NCBI GenBank assembly: GCA_020205615.1
Contig: CM035166.1
Coordinates: 86,729,043 to 86,793,042 of the forward strand
Length of the DNA: 64,000 nucleotides
Reading direction: 5' to 3'
Source: Panax quinquefolius
Lineage: Eukaryota; Streptophyta; Magnoliopsida; Apiales; Araliaceae
The notes below the pieces were generated by a model. That model saw only the letters and a program-made list of their open reading frames with translations, ran no database searches and was not told the DNA's origin. This document shows, one piece after another, positions 56,862 to 64,000 of the stretch (position 1 is the stretch's first letter; each line of letters begins with the position of its first letter). The position numbers and the translations under genes were made by a program.

Positions 56862-59464
56862 TGTAAGACCCCAACTTATTATTAATGAAATTAAATTTCC
56901 TCTATTTATTATTTTGAAATAGTAAGGGTTGATTTGATTAATGTGGTTAGTTATGGGTAAAACGCGCAAATATTTTAAATAAGCAAGTGGTTATAAAATA
57001 TTCATTTTTATCGGAGAATATTCGTTTGGTCATGGAAAATTCTTACTGTCAGGGGAATATTAAATTTACTTGCCAAAATTTTATGTGGACCCCATAATGA
57101 AAAGTGATTGGATGAAGAAAGCGACAAATATAAGTTGTTTATAAATAGCTGGCGTAGTTGTTACCAATTAATATTGTTGGAATACCCGGTGGTTAAAAAC
57201 AAGAATAATACGCGTGTTGCTGTTGCGAAAGACACTGCAGTATTGCACCAATTATTGATTCTTACGTAAGAAGGCACTACTCAATAATTGTTACGAGAAT
57301 TATCATTTACTATTTTATTTTATTCAATAATTCTTCGCGTTGATATTTTATATTCTTCGTTGTTTCAATAATTGTCACTACACAAGATTTTCCATTATCG
57401 GAGCAATAATTCATATTATCTTAATAATATTATTAGATAACATTATTGGCAATGTCTAGAAAGTTACATAAGGAGAGGTTTGGTCACCTAATTGCGCTTC
57501 AAAGCCAAAAGAGAAATCCTTATTGGAAAGCCCCTCTTTCAGGAACCGCACGGTCGATGATTGTGATTCTCGTAATATTATTTGTGAATAATTAATTATT
57601 GATTTATATGATGAGGAAAATATTCATTTTATGTGGATATAGATGTAGAAAATTTTTAAAGTGACAATTGTTGAAAATCGATATTTTATCTTTTCTGATA
57701 AAATAATATTTTATTATATTATTATAATATAATAATGATGATATTTTTACAATGAATGTGGGATATATGAGTATATGATGAGGAAGAGTATTTTTGTTGC
57801 ATTAAATGATTAAAACATGTTTTTTATGTTTGTGGACCCCATTTCTTGACTACAATTTGATTATAACCTGTAAAATCGCCCGTTTGTGGATTTCGGTCAA
57901 TTTTTATTTGGAATTCGGAAAACTTTTCTTCTGTAAAGTTGTAGAGAATGGAATTTCCTATAGAAAGAACATGAGGTTCAAATTTTTCTGATAAAAGTGC
58001 TATTTATTATGAATTATTGAATTTCTGAAGTTCTGAAATAATTATTTTTAAAAGTTTTAAATTTGTTTTAAAAGAAAAACGTTTTTTTAAATTTTGTGGG
58101 CATCATTAACATGTTCTAGGGGCTGAATTCAGTTGGCAAAGGTGTACGTAGGAATTTGGTTAATAAATATTATTAATTTATTAAATTTTCTACTTTGGTG
58201 TTCTAAGCATTTTCCTATAAATAGGGTGCTTAGGTTAGAATTGAAAATCACACCAGAAACTGAAGTTTTCTCTCTCTTTCTCTCACAATATATTGAGCGT
58301 ATTCTTGTGACTATTTTGTTACTTTGAGTGTTGTTATACGGTGCAAGTTCCCTTCAGCACTATATTCAGTATTCCAGCCAAAAGTAATATTCTTTCGAGG
58401 TAAGGGATATTATTTTTTTTAAAATGATATTATTTCTTTCAATATCATTATGCCGAAATATTGAGAGTATTTTTCTTTTGAAATTCTTATATTTTAGTGT
58501 CGGGGTTACTATTCACGTATACGGCACTATTCACGAATACGACACTATTCACAGAAAAATTAAATTTTCATTTTTCGTTCAAAATATCTATTATGGATAC
58601 TAGCTTTGATTGTATCCATGTTTTGATCATTCTTGAATTTTACTCCACTATGATTATTTATGAGGTATTTTTGTACATGGATAAACCTAAATACGAATCC
58701 TTAATATTTGTTATTTTGTTTCACTGGATTCGTTTCCTTTAAAATATTTTTCATCATCCTCAGTCCTAAATGATGATATTACTGAATATCTTTGGCATGT
58801 AGTGCAAAGATGATTGATTTTTGATGAATATCTTTGGCCCGTAGTGCAAAGATGAACATGTGTTTAGATGTACATGACCAACTGATGAATATCTTTGGCT
58901 TGTAGTGCAAAGATGAATATTTGATTCCAGATATATATTGATTGATGTTACAGGGATAAAATATCGATGATGAACTTTTATATTCATATATAGAAGATAG
59001 TAGATTTCATTCTCTACTTAACTCTTCTAATGAATTATTATTTCCGCTGCGAATATTGATTTAAAACTGGTTGTTTATTGTATTCTATTAGATTTTTCCC
59101 TGTTGAGGACTAACGATAATTTGTTCTATGTTATCTTAGTCATAATGTTCTTTACTGGGCTAGTTGAGCTCACCCTTTTCTTTTTGTTCCATTTTTCTTC
59201 TCAGGAGACGAGAATGTAGCGAGTACTAAGTCGGGGTGTGGAATGATGGTTCTAGAAGTTGTTTTAGTAGTCCTCACTATTTTGTAAAATAGTGTATCAA
59301 TAATTGTAATGAGAACTTATTTGAGTGTGGATATTGTCTAGATGACAATATTTGTATTTTAAACTCACAGTTTTTATGTTGTATTAATAAAGTTGTAGTT
59401 GTTTTTGTACCATGTATTTGGCGACTCAGAATGGGTGTTGTATACCTATTTTGGGGGCGTCACA
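56862..59464 (+). repeat. C 5' LTR
   Basis: 2603 bp, ending TTTTGGGGGCGTCACA. TATA box at 58216-58223 (CCTATAAATAGGG). It holds three CACTATTCACG-type repeats (58505-58553), three perfect hairpin units at 58788-58811, 58830-58853 and 58891-58914 (ATCTTTG, 10-nt loop, CAAAGAT), and palindromes at about 59276-59295 and 59332-59352. Confidence 0.93.
58788..58914 (+). repeat. Hairpin repeat array in C LTR, three units
   Basis: Three 24-nt units with identical 7-bp stems (ATCTTTG/CAAAGAT) and loops GCATGTAGTG, GCCCGTAGTG and GCTTGTAGTG, separated by 18 and 37 bp. All loop variation is in the first half; GTAGTG is fixed. This is the cleanest version of the array in the window. Confidence 0.88.
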
Positions 59465-59466
59465 GT

Positions 59467-59478
59467 TGGTATCAGAGC
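59467..59478 (+). other. C primer binding site (initiator Met tRNA)
   Basis: TGGTATCAGAGC two bases after the LTR, as in B. Confidence 0.9.
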
Positions 59479-59651
59479 TTAGGGATATGATCTCAAGCGG
59501 AGACGGAGAATAGAACTAGGAGGGGAGAGACGAGTAAATCCTTCGCTAGTATGTCCTACCTAAGCTTATTTGTTGGTCTCATCATAATATAGGATATTAT
59601 GTGATATGTTAATTTGTTAAATTAACCCTTGTTTTATGGCAGTATTTGAGA

Positions 59652-60860
59652 ATGTCGACTGAGAATGTTAACAGTGGAGTAAATGAGACCGTGGAGACAC
59701 CTTTGCTCACCAACGAGGAGAACGTGCAACAGGCTGGCAATGTTCCTCCTGTGAACAACATCACTGAGCAGATGATGAACGATGGGATGTTTAGAAGCTT
59801 TTTGCAATTCATGCAAAATTAGACGAGGGAGACTCGTGTTTAAAATACAGGAGGAAATGATAGCAATTCACGGTTTGTCACAACCAAGCAATTCAAAGAG
59901 TTTGGACCACCAGAATTTATTGGAAAGCCGGATCCGATCAAGGCAGAGACGTGGGTTAAACAAATTACCGAGATATTCGATGTCTTGGGATGCACGGAGG
60001 AACAGAAGGTTCCATTCGCCACCTTTATGTTCCGTGTGAAAGGCGTATCACTTGGTGGGAGTCTGTGAAGCTGCGACTCACTGCCAGACTCAAAGCATGT
60101 CTTCGGGAGACACATTTCAGAATCGCTCAATGACAAATACTTTCCTAAAAGTGTTCGTCATATGAAGGAGGTAGAGTTTATTAGATTGGAATAAAATAAC
60201 ATGACGGTGTCCCAGTACGAGGCGAAGTTCGCGGAGTTATCCAGGTTTGCACCTCATTTGGTGGAGAATGAGGAACGTATGACGCGGATGTTTCTTAGAG
60301 GTTTGAAACCCGGCATACGTCAATATCTCATTTCTCATAAATTTTCTCTCTATTCAGATGTTGTCAACATGGCTCAATTATTAGAGCGAGATAACGAGTA
60401 CGTTCAACCGAGGGACCACAACCAGGATCATACCGGTGACAGCAGTCATCAGAACAACGATAACCAGCAGAGAAAGAAGAATATGGACAAAAGAGGTAAC
60501 CACTCTGGTGGTAATCGTGGCCATGAAAATAGAAGAAGCGAGTTGGGGGGAGATTTTAAAAAGAGGAGATTCAACAATGACACTGTGAAGATGTCAGCAC
60601 CAGCAACAACTAGTTTTAAGGGAGGAGAACGACCACTGGTCGTATGCTATAAATGTGGAAAAGAGGGACATATCAGCCCAAACTGTCCACAACAGTTCAA
60701 AGTATGCTATAATTATGGAGAGGAAGGACATATCACTCCAGATTGTACTATAGCGAAACCAAGTCCAGTGGGGATGGTGACTCAAAAGGCTGTCCCAGAA
60801 AAGTCAAAGTCAACGGTTCCTAGAAGAGCGTTTGTCGTGACTGGTCAAAATGCGAGGAAC
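59652..60860 (+). pseudogene. C gag
   Basis: Starts MSTENVNSGVNETVETP at 59652. The capsid part has FVTTKQFKEFGPPEFIGKPD and WVKQITEIFDVLGCTEEQKV, with in-frame stops at 59821 (TAG for Gln) and 59843 (TAA for Gln) and indels near 60040-60150. The frame from 60201 then gives MTVSQYEAKFAELSRFAPHL and RQYLISHKFSLYSDVV. The nucleocapsid part has two knuckles: CYKCGKEGHISPNC (60645-60686, canonical) and CYNYGEEGHITPDC (60705-60746, second Cys replaced by Tyr). It reads into protease without a break. Confidence 0.88.
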
Positions 60861-61488
60861 CAAAACGAGGTGATCACTGGTAAGCTAATAATAAATTCTT
60901 GTGAAGTTTATACCTTACTAGATATCGGTGTTATCCATTCATTTATTTCTCCTACTTGTGCTCAACGTTTAAACTTAATTCCGGAGAAATTAGACTTTGA
61001 TTTATCTATGGAGACTCCGTTAGGAGAAACTTTCATCACATCTACTGTTTATAAATCTTGTTTGATCCAAGTTGGCACCATCACATTACCTGTTGACCTT
61101 ATCTCTTTAAAGATACTTGGATTTTACGTGATTTTAGGGATTGATTGGTTAACTACTCATCATGCCAAAATTGATTATTTTCGTAAGGTTGTTAGTTTTC
61201 ATATTCCTAACCAACCTGTTGTGCGAATTCAGGCAACTAAACCATTAAAATCAATCACTGTTATATCAAGCCATAAAGCCATTCGTTTATTAAAAATGGA
61301 TGTCAAGCTTTCTTAGCCCATGTTATGGATTTGAATAAAGACACGTCATATTTGAATAATAATCCTATTGTTATTGACTTTCCTAACGTATTTCCTGAAG
61401 AACTTCCCGGTCTACCTTCGGAACGTGAAGTTGAATTCTTTATTGATCTTGAACCTGATACAAAGCCCATTTCTAAAACCCATATAGA
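60861..61488 (+). pseudogene. C protease
   Basis: The active site reads LLDIGVIHSF (Asp codon at 60921) where B has DTGAT, so two of the residues around the catalytic Asp are replaced and activity is unlikely. Then [40 protein letters not shown], a frameshift near 61297 (LLKMDVKLS against LLKNGCQAF) and another near 61480 (KTHIEW against KTPYRM). Confidence 0.86.
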
Positions 61489-62300
61489 ATGGCTCCTATT
61501 AAACTTCAGGAGTTAAAGGTCCAACTACATGAGTTATTGGATATCAGTTTTATTCGTCCTAGTACATCTCCTTGGGGTGCTCCTGTTTTATTTGTAAAGA
61601 AGAAAGACGGGAGTATGCAACTTTGTATCGATTACTGGGAATTAAACCATGTCTATATCAAGAATAGGTATCCGCTACCTCGCATTGATGACTTGTTTGA
61701 TTAGTTGCAAGGAGCACAATTCTTTTCAAAAATTGATCTTCGTTCTGGATATCATCAGCTGAAGGTTAAAACTGAGGATATTCTGAAGACTGCCTTCAGA
61801 ACTCGGTACGGGGATTATGAATTTCTAGTCATGTCTTTTGGATTGACTAATGCTCTTGCGGCTTTCATGGATATGATGAACCGAGTATTCAAGGATTATT
61901 TGGATCAGTTCATTGTTGTCTTTATTGATGACATTCTTATATATTCCAAAAGCCGTGAAGATCATGAACACCATTTGAAGTTGGTACTGCAAAGGCTTCG
62001 TGATAACAAGCTATATGCCAAGCTGAAGAAATGCAAGTTCTGGCTTGAGGAAGTAGCATTCCTTGGGCACGTGGTGTCAAAACATGGAGTATCTATTGAC
62101 CCAACGAAGATTGAAACAATACAAAGTTGGGAGCAACCGAAATTGGTGACCGAAGTACGTAGCTTTTTGGGCTTAGCTGGTTATTATCGGAGATTTGTGG
62201 AAGGATTTTCTCGAATCGCTACTCCGTTAACTCAGCTGACTCGTAAAGATACAAAATTCGTATGGAGCGAGGAATGCGAGAAGAGTTTCCAAGATCTCAA
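61489..62300 (+). pseudogene. C reverse transcriptase
   Basis: One frame from [20 protein letters not shown], with [31 protein letters not shown] (Trp for the usual Arg), a TAG at 61702 for Gln, then [40 protein letters not shown] and FIDD with the catalytic pair at 61927-61932, then [13 protein letters not shown] residues and [20 protein letters not shown]. Apart from the stop the domain is complete. Confidence 0.9.
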
Positions 62301-62808
62301 GAGGAGACTCATTTCGGCACCTGTTTTGACAATACCATCTGGTTCGGATGGATTTGTTATCTACAACGATGCTTCAGGCAAAGGGTTAGGATGTGTTCTC
62401 ATGCAACGTGGGAAAGTCATAGCTTACGCCTCGCGACAACTTAAAGAATATGAGAGGAATTATCCTACTCATGATCTAGAGTTAGCGGCAAAATAATCGT
62501 TGCCGCTTAAAGATCCTGGAGGCACTATCTATATGGGGAGAAAGTGGAGATATATTCGCACCATAAAAGCCTTAAATATTTCTTCACTCAAAAAGAACTC
62601 AACATGCGGCAGAACGACGTTGGCTCGAAATTTAAAGATTATGACCACACTATTGAATACCATCCCGAAAAGTTTAACGTGGTAGCCGACGCGCGTTGAG
62701 TAGAAGATCATATACGCGGAACGAAAGTGCGATGTTGTTAACACAAAGGCCTATTTTGTGTGATTTACAAAAGATGAAGATAGAATTCAAGACTCGGGGA
62801 CCCATGCA
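62301..62808 (+). pseudogene. C RNase H
   Basis: Reads [20 protein letters not shown] (first Asp), [20 protein letters not shown] and HDLELAAK, then TAA at 62494. Further blocks are only found in shifted frames (VEIYSHHKSLKYF-like near 62545, where His stands for the catalytic Asp; NVVADA near 62680). Several indels make the second half unreadable as one frame. Confidence 0.82.
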
Positions 62809-64000
62809 ATGATGTCAAGTATATGTATAGAACCAACTTTAATCGATAAAGTTAAAGTTGCTCAAGCCACGGACCCGGAACTGATGCGTATGAAGAAGAA
62901 AGTGCAAGAAGGTGCTATTCCAGAAGCAAGAATAGATGAAGAAGGAATACTTCGAGTCCACACCAGACTTTATGTTCCTAACGATTCTGATTTGAAGTAC
63001 AAGATCATGATGGAGGCACACAATACACCATTTGCAATCCATCCTAGAAGTAGCAAAATGTATCATGATCTTCGACATACATTTTGGTGGAACAATATGA
63101 AGAGAGAGATTGCAAAGTTTATCTCGAGGTGTTTAACTTGTCAACGTGTAAAGGCGGACCATCAAGTACCAAAGAGTCCATTGCAACCACTTGAGATTCT
63201 GAAATGGAAGTGGGAACTCATTACCATGGATTTCGTTACGGGTCTTCCCACGGTTTCTCAAGGCATAAATGCTATTTGGGTTATTGTTGATAGATTAACT
63301 AAGTCTGCTCATTTCTTGCCGATACGGGAGACTTATTCCCTTGAACGTCTTGCTAGTATGTACGTGAATGAGATTTTGAGGTTACATGGCATGCCAGTAT
63401 CCATTGTCTCGGAACGTGACCCAAGATTCACTTCAAGATTTCGGGTTAGCTTGCAAAAAGCTATGGGCACGGATTTACGGTTCAGTTCGGCATACCATCC
63501 TCAAACAGACGGACAATCAGAGAGGACTATTCAAAATCTTGAAGATCTATTAAGACTCTGTGTCCTAGACTTCAAAGGCAGTTGGGATAAGTATTTACCA
63601 TTGGTGGAATTCTCCTACAATAACAGTTATCAAGCAAGTATATGTGTGGCTCCATTCGAAGCATTGTATGAACGAAAGTGTAAGCTCCAATATGTTGGGA
63701 TGAGGTGGGTGAAGCAACATTGTTGGCTTTTTTAGAGTTAGTACGTATGACTACAGAAAAGATCCAAATGATTCGACAACGTATACAAATGGCACAGGAT
63801 CGACAAAAGAGTTATGCGGATCTTCATCGAAAGGACGTGGAATTTAGTATTGGGGATCATGTATTGTTGCGTGTTGCTCCATGGAAGGAAGTTACAAGAT
63901 TCGGGAAAAGAGGAAAGCTCAATCCATGATTTATTTGTCCATTTCAGATTCTTGATCGAGTAGGAAATGTGGCTTATAGACTCGCATTACCTCCAAGTAT
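62809..64000 (+). pseudogene. C integrase (3' end outside window)
   Basis: A 308-residue frame from 62809 covers EARIDEEGILRVHTRLYVPN, the zinc-binding part with ISRCLTCQRVKADH, and the core: MDFVTGLPTVSQG (Asp), IVSERDPRFTSRF and HPQTDGQSER (Glu). The second catalytic Asp (SDRDPRF elsewhere) is Glu here (GAA at 63412-63414). A frameshift near 63690 leads to IQMIRQRIQMAQDRQKSYAD, DVEFSIGDHVLLRVAPWKEV and a TGA at 63928 before the [12 protein letters not shown] block that meets the window end. Confidence 0.9.

Larger units (their letters stand above)
56862..64000 (+). mobile_element. C: Tekay/Del-type element, 3' end outside window
   Basis: The 5' LTR (56862-59464), a primer site and gag through most of integrase lie in the window. 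It opens TGTAAGACCCCAACTTATTA like B, and the B and C internal sequences are close. The 5 bases before it, TTCAT, are the expected target duplication, whose partner is beyond 64000. It carries at least three Gln-to-stop changes and an altered integrase site, so it is not autonomous. Confidence 0.92.

Overview
This window is plant nuclear DNA, from an angiosperm by its retrotransposon lineages, built almost entirely of nested, decayed transposable elements. I found no ordinary host gene, rRNA, tRNA or CRISPR array. Evidence for a plant: Ty3/gypsy elements of the Athila type (tRNA-Asp-like primer site) and the chromodomain-bearing Tekay/Del type (initiator-Met primer site, 2.6-3.7 kb LTRs), genes with the plant mobile domain (PMD), and an hAT-type MITE. 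The species cannot be named from the sequence.

Layout, left to right. 1-5871: 3' part of element P1 (+ strand), whose 3' LTR is 3081-5871 and whose internal region carries a PMD pseudogene in ANTISENSE orientation. 5872-12363: old AT-rich DNA with a complete Tekay-type solo LTR (S, 6998-10688, minus, target duplication GTCAA) and a MITE (10767-11448, 8-bp duplication CCCTTTAG). 12364-33850: a Tekay-type element present as two tandem units (A1 12364-18116; A2 18117-20446 plus 32771-33850) that share a deletion junction and a frameshift. Unit A2 is split by a full Athila element (20447-32770, duplication GTGAT). 33851-56861: element P2 (minus strand), inserted into the RT gene of A2. Its 3' LTR (33851-39593) holds another Tekay-type LTR (D, about 35300-38013). 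Its antisense PMD gene (from 41634) is cut by a full Tekay-type element B (43047-53048, minus, duplication AGCGT), resumes at 53054, and is followed by a second antisense, DUF7745-like pseudogene. 56862-64000: Tekay-type element C (+), running off the window.

Order of events, inferred from nesting: an A element lost the end of its 5' LTR, its primer site and the start of gag, and acquired a frameshift; unequal recombination between its LTRs made the A1/A2 tandem; Athila and P2 then landed in A2; D, B and C later landed in P2. All coding regions carry stops or frameshifts, and several catalytic residues are replaced, so nothing here looks autonomous.

Most worth a second look: (i) arrays of small hairpins inside the Tekay-type LTRs, with an almost fixed loop and stems that change in pairs; (ii) a second hairpin array with a compensatory pair in the P elements; (iii) two antisense genes of host-like families in P; (iv) a non-canonical second zinc knuckle shared by all Tekay-type copies that keep it; (v) a tandem duplication inside the Athila RT-RNase H region with microhomology at its join; (vi) a copied LTR hairpin module and a TATA box upstream of the Athila extra ORF.
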